Source: Caproicibacter sp047833665
Lineage (GTDB): Bacteria; Bacillota; Clostridia; Oscillospirales; Acutalibacteraceae
Assembly: GCA_047833665.1 (NCBI GenBank)
Contig: CP181261.1
Coordinates: 2,046,001-2,110,000 of the forward strand
DNA: 64,000 bases
Direction of reading: 5' to 3'
Part shown: positions 36,348 through 45,904 of the stretch, one piece after another
How positions within the stretch are numbered: position 1 is the first letter of the stretch
Layout: the number at the start of each line of letters is the position of its first letter
Notes under the pieces: model-generated
Told to the model about the DNA's origin: nothing
What the model saw: the letters and a program-made list of their open reading frames with translations, nothing else
The model's database searches: none
Position numbers and translations under genes: made by a program

Positions 36348-38777
36348 TCATTCGCTGGGTTTAATAGGCTGCTGACGCCACGGCTGGTTTCCATGATCCG
36401 CTGCAATTTTTTGAGTTTGCGTACCGGTATTAGGATTCACCGCCGGTTCTGTATTTTCCTGATGTCCCGGTTGGTTCGTTGTTTCCGGTTCTAATTCCGA
36501 AGATGGCTCACTGGAATTTAGCTCTTGAGATTCATCTTCTGCGGAGGATGACCCGGAATCATCCTCAGAAAAATCTTCCGACGGATTTTCTTCCGGGGAT
36601 GCCGATTCTGCACCTTCTGCAGAAGAGCTTTCCGGCTCGGATTCTTCGGTTTCATGCTCTAAATTACAGATAGGCGGCAGGTTGTTTTTATCGTACCAGC
36701 CTGTCTTTGTTTCGGTACAAACACCGGGATTAACCAACAGACCACTTTCCACACAGAATTTATAAGGTATCACATTGGGGTCAAGTTCAAAATCTTTCTT
36801 CTCTTTGCCTTCAAGATATTGCGTCATAATGGTTTTCCAAACAGCTTTGGCAACCGGTGTTTCGTATCGTGTTAACACTTTTGGCGTTCGGTATCCGGTC
36901 CAAACACCCGCGACCGCATAAGGAGTTCCGCCGACAAACCAGCTATCTTTATTGTCGTTGGTAGTTCCCGTCTTGCCGAAAACATCCCAACCCCAAATAT
37001 TAGCGGAAATACCGGTTCCGTGGGCCATAACATTGTTTAAAAGTTTATGGACAATTGTGGCTGCGGTGGAAGATATCGCCTGTATCGGCACCTCATTCCG
37101 GTTATCTACAATCACATTACCGTCATGGTCTTCTATATAGTAAAACGTATAAGGCTTATAAAATTTTCCGCCATTGCCAAAAATCTGGAAACCGGCGGTC
37201 ATTTCTTTGACTGTAACCCCCTGCGTCATTCCGCCAACCGCCATGGCCGCCAGCGTATTGTCCGCAGCTTCCAGTGAAGTAAAGCCGAGTTTTTCCCGAA
37301 GGAAATTAAAGCTGGTATTCGGTGTGAGCATTTTGTCAATCTGCACAGCGGCAGCATTATAAGATTGCTCCAGCGCTTTTTCCACCGTAATCATACCATG
37401 ATATTTATAATCCCAGTTTGCAGGTCCCGGCTGTCCATTTTTCCAGTTGGGTATCGGTTCATCGTTAACAAGGGACGAATAATTAATAAGGCCCGCGTTA
37501 ACTGCAGGACCATAAACAGCCAACGGTTTAATGGATGACCCGGGCTGACGCTTTGCATCGGTTGCAAGGTTAAACAGACGGTTGCTTTCTTTTTCCCCTC
37601 TGGAACCCACCACTGCCATGACGCGTCCGTTGTAATCCATTGCCACATATCCGCCCTGCAGATTTGGGTATGCAGACGGGAAAGTTTTTCCGTCGTTGAA
37701 TACATTTTCCGCAATATTTTGCAGATCTGAATTCACCGCAGAATAGATTTTCAGCCCTCCGTGGTAGATCATATCTACCGCTTTTTCGGCGGAGCAGCTG
37801 TAAACTTCCATTAAGCTTTCCTTAACGTCCTCAAACAATGCTTCCGTATACCAGTCCCAAACCGAATTTTCATCCACAATATCCTCGGTTTGTTTGCCGG
37901 TGAACTGCATGTGTTCGGATTCTTCCATGGCTGCTTCATATTCTTCGTCCGTAATCTTTCCTTGGTCATGCATAGCGGTAAGAACCGTCTGCTGGCGTTC
38001 CTTATTTTTTTCCGGGTGGAGCAGCGGGGAATATGCCGTTGGATTCTGCGTAATGCCGGCAATTGCTGCACACTCGGCAAGGTCACAATCCTGTATATTT
38101 TTACCAAAATATAGATTGGCGGCAGTTTGAACACCGTTGCATCCACTGCCAAAATTAACAACATTGAGATACGCTTCCAGGATTTCCTCTTTTGAATATT
38201 TTTTCTCAAGGTTTAAAGCGCGAAAAATTTCCTTTACCTTACGCGTCAAGCTGACCTCATTTTCCCCCGTTATGTTTTTAATTAACTGCTGGGTAATGGT
38301 GGAACCGCCGTAAGTGGTGCTGTCCGACTGAAAAAAGCTAAACAAGTTTACCGCGGCACTAATTGTCCGCTTCCAGTCCACGCCTTGATGTTCCCAGAAA
38401 CGCTTGTCCTCAATGGCAACAATTGCATCTTTCATCTCTTTTGGAATTTGGTCATAATCCACCCAAACACGATTTTCACTGCTGTAAAGGCTCAGATATT
38501 TAACAGGATTAGAGGCATCGTCACCGGGACCGTTTACATAGATAAAACTGGTATAGTTGAGCTGCAATTTATGCAGATCATAATCCACCGATTCATTACG
38601 CATACTGTAAATATAAGAAAGCAGGGAAACGGATACAATAATCCCCGATATGACAAAAATCGTAAAGATTGTCATAATGCACCGCAGAATCATTTTAAAA
38701 ACAGATTTAGCGGTTGAAACGCTGTCCTTTCCTGCGTTTCCACCGCCGGCGAATTGACTGATGTCGGTTTTCCGCAT
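36348..38777 (-). CDS. Class A penicillin-binding protein (bifunctional transglycosylase/transpeptidase, PBP1A type)
   Basis: 809 residues from the ATG at 38777 (AGGAGG seven bases upstream). An N-terminal cytoplasmic part and one membrane anchor (about 30-52) are followed by the glycosyltransferase-51 domain (EDKRFWEHQGVDW, GGSTITQQLIKN, RKVKEIFRALNLEKKYSKEEILEAYLN regions). The transpeptidase domain has PGSSIKP, SYN and KTGTTND. It polymerises and cross-links peptidoglycan outside the membrane. The last ~110 residues are a Ser/Glu-rich tail ending in a Gln/Pro-rich stretch, typical of low-complexity wall-spanning tails. Divergent from the BofC-like gene. Confidence 0.95.
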   Translation of the reverse strand: MRKTDISQFAGGGNAGKDSVSTAKSVFKMILRCIMTIFTIFVISGIIVSVSLLSYIYSMRNESVDYDLHKLQLNYTSFIYVNGPGDDASNPVKYLSLYSSENRVWVDYDQIPKEMKDAIVAIEDKRFWEHQGVDWKRTISAAVNLFSFFQSDSTTYGGSTITQQLIKNITGENEVSLTRKVKEIFRALNLEKKYSKEEILEAYLNVVNFGSGCNGVQTAANLYFGKNIQDCDLAECAAIAGITQNPTAYSPLLHPEKNKERQQTVLTAMHDQGKITDEEYEAAMEESEHMQFTGKQTEDIVDENSVWDWYTEALFEDVKESLMEVYSCSAEKAVDMIYHGGLKIYSAVNSDLQNIAENVFNDGKTFPSAYPNLQGGYVAMDYNGRVMAVVGSRGEKESNRLFNLATDAKRQPGSSIKPLAVYGPAVNAGLINYSSLVNDEPIPNWKNGQPGPANWDYKYHGMITVEKALEQSYNAAAVQIDKMLTPNTSFNFLREKLGFTSLEAADNTLAAMAVGGMTQGVTVKEMTAGFQIFGNGGKFYKPYTFYYIEDHDGNVIVDNRNEVPIQAISSTAATIVHKLLNNVMAHGTGISANIWGWDVFGKTGTTNDNKDSWFVGGTPYAVAGVWTGYRTPKVLTRYETPVAKAVWKTIMTQYLEGKEKKDFELDPNVIPYKFCVESGLLVNPGVCTETKTGWYDKNNLPPICNLEHETEESEPESSSAEGAESASPEENPSEDFSEDDSGSSSAEDESQELNSSEPSSELEPETTNQPGHQENTEPAVNPNTGTQTQKIAADHGNQPWRQQPIKPSE

Positions 38778-38876
38778 CCATACCACCTCCTCGATATTAT
38801 ATAATATTGACCATTTTTTCAGCAAAGTGCATAAGCTTCCAAATTTTTCAAATAATATTCACAGAGGTGATTCTAT

Positions 38877-39296
38877 TTGAAAAAGGCTTCTATGCTTCTG
38901 CTTTGCGTGATCGCCCTGCTGGCGATTCTGGTTGTTGTAGATGTTCCATACACAAATCGGCAGGCCAAAATGGACTCTTCTTCCAACAAAAATGTGTCAA
39001 GTAATTTTACCTCAATTGCGCCTTCAAGTCAAGAAACGCAAACTATCACCGCCACAGCAAGTCAACAAGACAGCGATTTATATATTGTAAAAGAATATAA
39101 AGGACACATTGCGATTTATATATTGGAATATAAAGGACACATTGGGGTATTTCGCGAGGGGGACAAGCTCCCGTTTAAAGAAATTAACAAAGATATCAGC
39201 ATTTTTCCGGAGGAGGATCAAAAGCTGCTGCGCGACGGAATTTTGGCAAGGGGTACTGCAGAACTGACCCTTGTGATAGAGGATTATGAGGGCTAA
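38877..39296 (+). CDS. Small membrane-anchored protein with a BofC C-terminal-like domain, carrying an in-frame duplication
   Basis: 139 residues starting with TTG at 38877 behind AGAGGTG. Residues ~5-24 are a signal anchor, ~25-65 are a Ser/Thr/Gln-rich linker, and ~66-139 look like the BofC C-terminal domain (YIVKEYKGHIGVFREG ... FPEEDQKLLRDGI ... LTLVIEDYEG). BofC in Bacillus acts between forespore and mother cell in sporulation signalling; a similar role here is inference. Eleven residues (AIYILEYKGHI) are an extra copy that lies in the middle of the first conserved strand pair. Divergent from the PBP gene; convergent with pfkA. Confidence 0.75.
   Translation: MKKASMLLLCVIALLAILVVVDVPYTNRQAKMDSSSNKNVSSNFTSIAPSSQETQTITATASQQDSDLYIVKEYKGHIAIYILEYKGHIGVFREGDKLPFKEINKDISIFPEEDQKLLRDGILARGTAELTLVIEDYEG
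39073..39143 (+). repeat. 38/33-bp tandem duplication in the BofC-like gene
   Basis: Copy 1 is about 39073-39110 (38 bp) and copy 2 is 39111-39143 (33 bp, lacking TAAAA). The net addition of 33 bp keeps the frame and adds 11 residues. Confidence 0.85.
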
Positions 39297-39313
39297 CTTA
39301 TATCTGTGCACAA

Positions 39314-39348
39314 AAAAAGGACCCCATCTTTTCAGAGGAGTCCTTTTT
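39314..39348. terminator. Bidirectional terminator between the BofC-like gene and pfkA
   Basis: 12-bp stem with one mismatch (39314-39325 with 39337-39348), A-run on the left and T-run on the right, so it serves both convergent genes. Confidence 0.85.
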
Positions 39349-39368
39349 GATGTAATGGATACACCGGC

Positions 39369-40337
39369 TTAAATAGAGATCCGGTGGGCAATCTCATACA
39401 GATTTTTATCAAAGACGCGCTTCATATTCAGTGCTTCCGTGATATCCAAATCTACAATTTTGCCGCCCCGCACGACGAGCACACGGTTTCCTTTGCCCTT
39501 ATACAGCAAAGTTGCCGCCATGGAACCCATTTCGCTGCCCACTACGCGGTCACGCAGTGTTGGCGAACCGCCGCGCTGTACATGCCCCAAAATTGTCGCT
39601 CTGGATTCAATGCCCGTTGCTTCCTGAATATCGTGTGCCAGCTTTTCCACTCCGCCGACACCTTCCGCAACGATAATGATAAAATGTTTTTTCCCGGTTT
39701 TTTGGGTAAAACGCATACGGTCAATAATATCTTTCTTAAAATCATACGGGACTTCCGGCACCAAAATGCTGGTAGCACCAACCGCAATACCCGTCTGCAA
39801 AGCAAGATCCCCGCAGCGGCGTCCCATCACTTCCACAACACTGCAGCGGTCGTGGGATTCCATCGTATCCCGAAGCCGGTCCACCATTTGAACCGCAGTA
39901 TTCATGGCAGTGTCAAATCCTATGGTGTATTCGCTGGAAGCGATATCATTATCAATCGTTCCCGGAATTCCAATGCAGCGAATACCGGCCTCTGTTAAAT
40001 CTCTTGCGCCGCGGAAAGAACCATCACCGCCAATGACGACTACCCCCTCTATCCCAAGACTGCGGCAGGTGGAAGCTGCCTGCTGAACGCCGGCCGGCGT
40101 ATTAAATTCCGGGCTGCGGGCCGTATATAGAATCGTTCCTCCGCGATGAATAATATCCGAAACACTCCTTAAATTCATCTCAACGATATCCCCGTTGAGC
40201 AGACCATTGAAGCCGCGCTGAACCCCCATCACTCGAATGCCGTAAGACAGCCCCGTACGAACGACTGCACGCACGGCTGCATTCATGCCCGGTGCGTCAC
40301 CGCCGCTTGTCAGAACCGCAATTGCCTTTGAAGCCAT
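39369..40337 (-). CDS. pfkA: 6-phosphofructokinase, ATP-dependent
   Basis: 322 residues, the length of bacterial ATP-PFK. It commits fructose 6-phosphate to glycolysis. Seen: SGGDAPGMNAAVRAVV at residues 12-27, GGDGSFRGA (the Gly after GGDG-type loop of ATP users), PGTIDNDI with the catalytic Asp, and MGRRCGDLA. ATG behind GGAGGG. It follows dnaE by 145 bp on the same strand. Confidence 0.95.
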   Translation of the reverse strand: MASKAIAVLTSGGDAPGMNAAVRAVVRTGLSYGIRVMGVQRGFNGLLNGDIVEMNLRSVSDIIHRGGTILYTARSPEFNTPAGVQQAASTCRSLGIEGVVVIGGDGSFRGARDLTEAGIRCIGIPGTIDNDIASSEYTIGFDTAMNTAVQMVDRLRDTMESHDRCSVVEVMGRRCGDLALQTGIAVGATSILVPEVPYDFKKDIIDRMRFTQKTGKKHFIIIVAEGVGGVEKLAHDIQEATGIESRATILGHVQRGGSPTLRDRVVGSEMGSMAATLLYKGKGNRVLVVRGGKIVDLDITEALNMKRVFDKNLYEIAHRISI

Positions 40338-40482
40338 ATCTGAAATCCCTCCAACTTAGCCAATGCTAAAATCTCTTTTTATGTCTCTTATATCTTCTTC
40401 TAAATATTATAATCGAAAGGTTTGACCGTAATCAAACGAAAAATATGGACAAAAGTTTCCACTATATGGACTATTGTTGCAT

Positions 40483-43400
40483 TTATTCCACAATAGCAAC
40501 ATTTCTGTCACCAAGCAACCGTTTTAATTCCCGAATCAAGACATCATTTAGGCTGACACGCATGGAAATCGGTGCATGATACAGTCTGCGGGAGTCGGCA
40601 AAAAAGATGTAAAGAGGGGTTGGGCCATCAAAAACGGCAAGATATTTTTTCGCCTTTTCATATAAGGGACTATCTTTTCCCGGAACTTTGATATAAAGCC
40701 CCGGAGGATTTTGCCTATGTCTTGTGGAAGTACCTTTCCCATCCGCAGGCGGAGCCGGTTTTACAGACTCGCAAATCAGCTTTGGATCTTCGTCCTCGCG
40801 GATGCTGACATTGGCCTCAATCCTGACGATTTTTCCCTCTGCAATCCATTCGGAATACTCAGAAAGCGTTTTGGGAAATACCAGCATTTCCATGGAGGCG
40901 AACATATCCTCAACCATCACAAAGGCCATGGTGCTGTTGCTTTTCGTTACTTTCATGCGTACCTTCGTTAAAATGCCCAGCACCGTGACCCTTTGTCCGT
41001 CCTTGATAGTTCCTGTTCCATCCCGTGCGCTTTCCCATACATCGCTTAGCCGGACGGCATGCAGCTTTTCATAAGCCCATGCATATTCTGCCATCGGGTG
41101 GCCGGAAAGATACAGCCCGGTTACTTCTTTTTCCATTTCAAGTTTGTCAGATACCGACAGGTCCGGCAAATCCTCCAACTGAAATTCATCGAAGCCGGAT
41201 TGTTCAACAGAATCAAAGAAACCGATTTGCCCTTCCACATTGCGTTTTTTGTCGGCTTCAAGATAATCCAACACAGCATCCGAACTTGCAAGCATTTGCC
41301 TGCGGTTGGCTCCAAGACCATCGAGCGCTCCGCATTTAATCAGACTTTCCAGCATCCTGCGGTTAATGCCATTATAAACACGGCGAACAAAATCAAAAAA
41401 AGAACGGAACTTCCCGTTTTTCTCCCTTTCCTTCACCAGTCCGTCAATAAATCCGCGGCCAAGGTTTCGCACTGCCAGCAGTCCGAAGCGAATATCATTA
41501 CCGGAAACCGTAAAACCCGCATTGCTTTCATTGACATGCGGCGGCAAAACGCGGATACCAATGCGATTGCATTCCGCAATATAAGCGGACAGTTTGTTAT
41601 TATTATCCAGAACGCTGGTCATCAGCGCCGCCATATATTCCCGCGGATAATGGCATTTGAGCCATGCGGTTTGATAGCTCAGCATGGCATAGGCCGCCGC
41701 ATGGGATTTATTGAACGCGTAGGAAGCAAAACTTTCCATTTCGCTGAAGATAGCGCGGGCTGTCTGTTCATCCACACCGCGCCGCACACAGCCCTCCACT
41801 TCCACACGGCCGTTTTCATCAACCAAACCATGCAGAAAGATTTCCCGTTCACGCTCCATAACGTCCTTTTTCTTTTTGCTCATTGCACGCCGCACAATAT
41901 CTGCGCGTCCAAGTGAATATCCTGCCAGTGTACGGAATATCTGCATCACCTGCTCCTGATAAACAATACATCCATAGGTGACGTCCAAAATGTCCTTTAA
42001 AAGCGGATGGCGGTACGTGATTTTGGAGGGATTATGCCGGTTTTCAATATAGCGCGGAATGGAATCCATCGGTCCGGGACGGTACAGAGATATCACCGCG
42101 ATTAAATCTTCTATTTTTTCCGGCCCAAGCTGAGAAATTACACTGCGCATACCGCCGGACTCAAATTGAAACACGCCGTCCGTCTGTCCTGCTGACAGCA
42201 TCTTATACACTTTCGGGTCATCAATCGGGATATCCTCAATTTTAAAGCCGGGTCGGCTTTGCGCAATCATTTTCTCTGCATCATGTATCACTGAAAGATT
42301 CCTCAGGCCGAGAAAGTCCATTTTTAAAAGGCCGAGTTCCTCCAATGTGGTCATGGTATACTGCGTGACAACGGAGTCACCGTTTTTTGCAAGCGGTACA
42401 TATTCCGCTACCGGCCGATCCGTTATAACAACTCCGGCGGCATGTGTAGAGGCGTTGCGCGGCATTCCTTCCACCTGACGGGCCATATCAATCAGCGCAT
42501 GAACCTGCGGATCGGTGTCATACCGCTGCCGAAGTTCGCCGGAAACTTGCAAAGCCTTATCCAGTGTAATATTTAATTCAGAGGGCACCAATTTAGCAAT
42601 AGCGTCAACCTGCGCATACGGAATCGCCATCGCGCGCCCCACATCCCGAATGGAGCCGCGTGCCGCCATAGTGCCGAATGTAACAATCTGGGCAACGTGA
42701 TCAGCGCCGTATTTTTTTACCACATAATCAATCATTTCGGAGCGCCGCTCATCGGAAAAATCGATATCGAAGTCCGGCATGGATACCCTTTCCGGATTGA
42801 GAAACCGCTCAAAAAGCAGGTTATACTTAATTGGGTCAATCCCTGTTATTCCGATACAATAAGCTGCAAGGCTGCCGGCGCCGGAGCCCCTGCCCGGCCC
42901 GACAGGGATACCGGTTTCCTTTGCATGCCGCACAAAGTCGTGCACAATCAGATAGTAATTGACATACCCCATCTTCTCAATGGTGGCAAGTTCATACTCC
43001 AAACGGTCGGTGATGCTTTTATCCGGGTGCTCCCCGTAGTGCCTGTGCAGTCCTTCATAGCATTTTTGGCGGAAATAAGCGACGTTCTCCTGCCCATTCG
43101 GTGTTTCAAACCGAGGAAGTTTCGTTTTTCCGAACTCAAATTCCACATTGCAGCGCTGAGCAATCTTGACGGTGTTGTCCGCCGCCTCCGGACAATCCGG
43201 AAACAGCGCGCGCATTTCTTCTTCTGTTTTGAAATAGAACTGGTTGCTCCCGAATTCCATGCCGTCCTTGTCTTCAATGGTGTGGTTGGTCTGAATACAA
43301 AGAAGGATACGGTGCATCTCACTGTCCTGCGGGCGAATATAATGGCAGTCGTTGGTCAGCACCAGAGGAATTCCGGTTTCCCGGGAAATTTGCCGAATGG

Positions 43401-43959
43401 AGGGGTTAATCAGTTTCTGTTCGCGCAGCCCGTGATCCTGCAGTTCCAAATAAAAATTCCCGCGCCCAAAAATTTCGTCGTAGCGTAGAGCAGCTTTTTT
43501 CGCCGCTTCATAATCTCCCGCTGTCAGGCAGCGCGGGATTTCTCCGGCCAGACATGCGGAAAGCGCAATGAGTCCCTCATGGTACTTCTCCAGCAGCTCA
43601 AAATCAACGCGGGGCTTAAAATAAAAGCCCTCCGTCCACGAACGAGACACCAATGCAATTAAATTTTGATATCCGGTATTATTTTCGCAAAGCAAAACTA
43701 GGTGCCTGTGTTCGGAATCCAGTTCGTGCACCTTATCAAAACGCGTGCGCTGTGCAACGTAAACCTCACAGCCGATGATTGGCTTGATGCCGCGTTTTTT
43801 CGCTGCTTTGTAAAAATCGACTGCACCGTACATCACACCGTGATCCGTAACGGCAACTGCGGGGGCACCGTGTTGGGCAGCCGTTTCGACCAGCCGTTCA
43901 ATGCGGCAGGCGCCGTCTAACAGACTATACTCACTGTGAACATGCAGATGAACGAACAA
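40483..43959 (-). CDS. dnaE: DNA polymerase III subunit alpha (DnaE)
   Basis: 1158 residues, replicative polymerase of the DnaE type. The N-terminal PHP domain begins FVHLHVHSEYSLLDGA; the polymerase core has GRGSGAGSLAAYC and PDFDIDFSDERR with catalytic aspartates; a helix-hairpin-helix region and an OB-fold nucleic-acid domain (VTVLGILTKVRMKVTKSNSTMAFVMVED) follow near residues 990-1060. The start is TTG at 43959, preceded by AAGGGG, and fixes the conserved PHP beginning. It lies between whiA (98 bp upstream) and pfkA. Firmicutes also carry PolC; it is not in this window. Confidence 0.96.
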   Translation of the reverse strand: MFVHLHVHSEYSLLDGACRIERLVETAAQHGAPAVAVTDHGVMYGAVDFYKAAKKRGIKPIIGCEVYVAQRTRFDKVHELDSEHRHLVLLCENNTGYQNLIALVSRSWTEGFYFKPRVDFELLEKYHEGLIALSACLAGEIPRCLTAGDYEAAKKAALRYDEIFGRGNFYLELQDHGLREQKLINPSIRQISRETGIPLVLTNDCHYIRPQDSEMHRILLCIQTNHTIEDKDGMEFGSNQFYFKTEEEMRALFPDCPEAADNTVKIAQRCNVEFEFGKTKLPRFETPNGQENVAYFRQKCYEGLHRHYGEHPDKSITDRLEYELATIEKMGYVNYYLIVHDFVRHAKETGIPVGPGRGSGAGSLAAYCIGITGIDPIKYNLLFERFLNPERVSMPDFDIDFSDERRSEMIDYVVKKYGADHVAQIVTFGTMAARGSIRDVGRAMAIPYAQVDAIAKLVPSELNITLDKALQVSGELRQRYDTDPQVHALIDMARQVEGMPRNASTHAAGVVITDRPVAEYVPLAKNGDSVVTQYTMTTLEELGLLKMDFLGLRNLSVIHDAEKMIAQSRPGFKIEDIPIDDPKVYKMLSAGQTDGVFQFESGGMRSVISQLGPEKIEDLIAVISLYRPGPMDSIPRYIENRHNPSKITYRHPLLKDILDVTYGCIVYQEQVMQIFRTLAGYSLGRADIVRRAMSKKKKDVMEREREIFLHGLVDENGRVEVEGCVRRGVDEQTARAIFSEMESFASYAFNKSHAAAYAMLSYQTAWLKCHYPREYMAALMTSVLDNNNKLSAYIAECNRIGIRVLPPHVNESNAGFTVSGNDIRFGLLAVRNLGRGFIDGLVKEREKNGKFRSFFDFVRRVYNGINRRMLESLIKCGALDGLGANRRQMLASSDAVLDYLEADKKRNVEGQIGFFDSVEQSGFDEFQLEDLPDLSVSDKLEMEKEVTGLYLSGHPMAEYAWAYEKLHAVRLSDVWESARDGTGTIKDGQRVTVLGILTKVRMKVTKSNSTMAFVMVEDMFASMEMLVFPKTLSEYSEWIAEGKIVRIEANVSIREDEDPKLICESVKPAPPADGKGTSTRHRQNPPGLYIKVPGKDSPLYEKAKKYLAVFDGPTPLYIFFADSRRLYHAPISMRVSLNDVLIRELKRLLGDRNVAIVE

Positions 43960-44057
43960 GACACCATTTCCCCTTTTGCTTTCTCTTTCATGATTCCATA
44001 TATATTTCTACGCTGCTTAAATGCTCATGTGGAATATACCGTGCAGATTGATCCGCT

Positions 44058-45008
44058 TCAGATATGTTCGGGTGATTTCTCATTTGCAGCATGCGGCAAA
44101 CGATCTGCCAACTCCACAATACGGCGGAGTCTGTGGTTTACTCCGGAACGACTAAGCGGCGGATCCAAATTTTGCCCTAATTCCCGCAGGGAAAGATCCG
44201 GATTTTGATAACGCAAAAGCGCGAGCGGACGCAGTTCTTCCGGAAGAATTGACAACCCGCCGCAGGCAAATATTTTTTCCAGTGCCATCAGCTGAGCCGC
44301 TGCAGCGGAAGCGGTTTTCTCAATATTTGCGGTTTCAAAATTCGTTTTCCGGTTCACATTGTTCCGTACTTCCTTGAGCATGCGGATTTGCATTAATTCC
44401 ATAGCGGCATTGCCCGCACCTAAAAAAGTAAGCAAATCTGCAACGTGTTCACTGCCCTTGAGATAAACAACAAAAGACCCCTTCCGGTTCATCATGCCCG
44501 GGGTCACATCCAATTCCTTTATATTCTGCAAAAATGCTGTAAGATCCCGCGCAAGATTCAGATAAGGCACTACAAATTCCAGCCGATAATCGCGAGATGG
44601 ATCGGTCACTGTTCCGCAGGAAAGAAATACACCCCGCAAAAATGCACTGCGGCAGCAATCATTTTCCAAATTTGCCGCATGAATTCGCAAATTAATTTCC
44701 TCTCCTGTGTGGCCAAAGCGGTGCAAAACCTGCCTTATCTGGTTTTCTTCGGGAACAGAAACCGTATATGCATTTCTTCGCTTTCCTCTGCGCGGCGGTG
44801 AAGCGGTCACATCCACATAGACACCGGTTGTTACCGCGGCCAGCTCGGCCGCGCGCATGGCGGTTGCTCTGTTTTCCGTTGTGAGGGCGATGGACTGCGG
44901 GGAAAAACTTTTGCCAAAAAGCAGAATCCCGTAGCACTCCGCTTTTTGGCAGCAGGTATCTGTTTTGAGACGGCAGAGTTCTTTTTTCGTGTCAGAAGAA
45001 AACGACAT
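44058..45008 (-). CDS. whiA: DNA-binding protein WhiA
   Basis: 316 residues. WhiA joins a LAGLIDADG-type domain (about 110-200; SAFLRGVFLSCGTVTDP) to a C-terminal helix-turn-helix (LSLRELGQNLDPPLSRSGVNHRLRRI). In Gram-positive bacteria it affects cell division and, in actinomycetes, sporulation genes. It follows rapZ by 19 bp, the conserved rapZ-whiA order. ATG at 45008 with GGGGGAA. Confidence 0.94.
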   Translation of the reverse strand: MSFSSDTKKELCRLKTDTCCQKAECYGILLFGKSFSPQSIALTTENRATAMRAAELAAVTTGVYVDVTASPPRRGKRRNAYTVSVPEENQIRQVLHRFGHTGEEINLRIHAANLENDCCRSAFLRGVFLSCGTVTDPSRDYRLEFVVPYLNLARDLTAFLQNIKELDVTPGMMNRKGSFVVYLKGSEHVADLLTFLGAGNAAMELMQIRMLKEVRNNVNRKTNFETANIEKTASAAAAQLMALEKIFACGGLSILPEELRPLALLRYQNPDLSLRELGQNLDPPLSRSGVNHRLRRIVELADRLPHAANEKSPEHI

Positions 45009-45027
45009 GGCATGGATTCCCCCTACC

Positions 45028-45888
45028 TTATTGTTTCTGAATATCTCGGTGGTTCACGCTTGTCCTCAAATTCTGCCGCAGCAGATGATTATACAATAGT
45101 TCCGTCAAAGTAACGGAACGATGATGTCCGCCGGTACAACCAATGGCAATGACAAGCTGGCTTTTGCCCTCGCTGCAGTAAAGCGGAATCATATAGTCTA
45201 TTAAATCCAAAAAACGACGGACAAAGCCCTTTGTTTGCTCCCATTTCATCACATAGTCGCGAACCGGTTCATCAAGTCCCGTTAAATTTTTTAGTTCTTC
45301 CACATAATACGGATTTGGAAGACAGCGAACGTCAAAGACAAGATCCGCCTCCGCGGGAACACCGTATTTAAACCCGAACGAGATGCAGTGGATCATCAAC
45401 GCGTCGGATGCATCGCCTAAAAACAGCCCGGAAATTCGCTTTTTCAGCTGCGCGGGGGAAAGCAGCGAAGTATCTATAACATAATCCGCTCTCTCTTTGA
45501 CCGGGCGCAGCACGTCGCGCTCCAAACGAACTGCCTGCTGCAGCGAACCTAAACAATTATCGGCGAGCGGATGTTTGCGCCTCGTCTCTTTAAAGCGATT
45601 CACTAAAACATAATCATTTGCATCCAAAAAGAGCAGCTTATAATCCTTGCCGTCCGATTTCATCTGACTCAGCGTCTCTAAAAGGCTGGAAAACATATCC
45701 CCGCCGCGAATATCCGTTACAACCGCCACATGTGACAACGTGCCTTTTGCCTGCCGGGAAAGCTCATAAAATGTGGGAATCAGCTTTGGCGGAATATTAT
45801 CCGCGCAATAAAAACCGATATCCTCCAGCGCATCCATGGCCCGGGATTTTCCTGCCCCGGAAAGTCCTGTAACAATTAAAAATTCCAT
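45028..45888 (-). CDS. rapZ: RNase adapter/nucleotide-binding protein RapZ (YvcJ)
   Basis: 286 residues from the ATG at 45888, behind GGAGG; eight extra upstream codons are open but unsupported. Walker A is TGLSGAGKSRAMDALEDIGF near the N terminus and the C terminus has IAIGCTGGHHRSV, both standard for this P-loop family. In E. coli RapZ directs RNase E to a small RNA that controls amino-sugar synthesis; the Firmicutes protein binds nucleotides and links to wall and competence phenotypes. Located between murB and whiA. Confidence 0.94.
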   Translation of the reverse strand: MEFLIVTGLSGAGKSRAMDALEDIGFYCADNIPPKLIPTFYELSRQAKGTLSHVAVVTDIRGGDMFSSLLETLSQMKSDGKDYKLLFLDANDYVLVNRFKETRRKHPLADNCLGSLQQAVRLERDVLRPVKERADYVIDTSLLSPAQLKKRISGLFLGDASDALMIHCISFGFKYGVPAEADLVFDVRCLPNPYYVEELKNLTGLDEPVRDYVMKWEQTKGFVRRFLDLIDYMIPLYCSEGKSQLVIAIGCTGGHHRSVTLTELLYNHLLRQNLRTSVNHRDIQKQ

Positions 45889-45904
45889 ATGATCCTCCGG
45901 TAGA

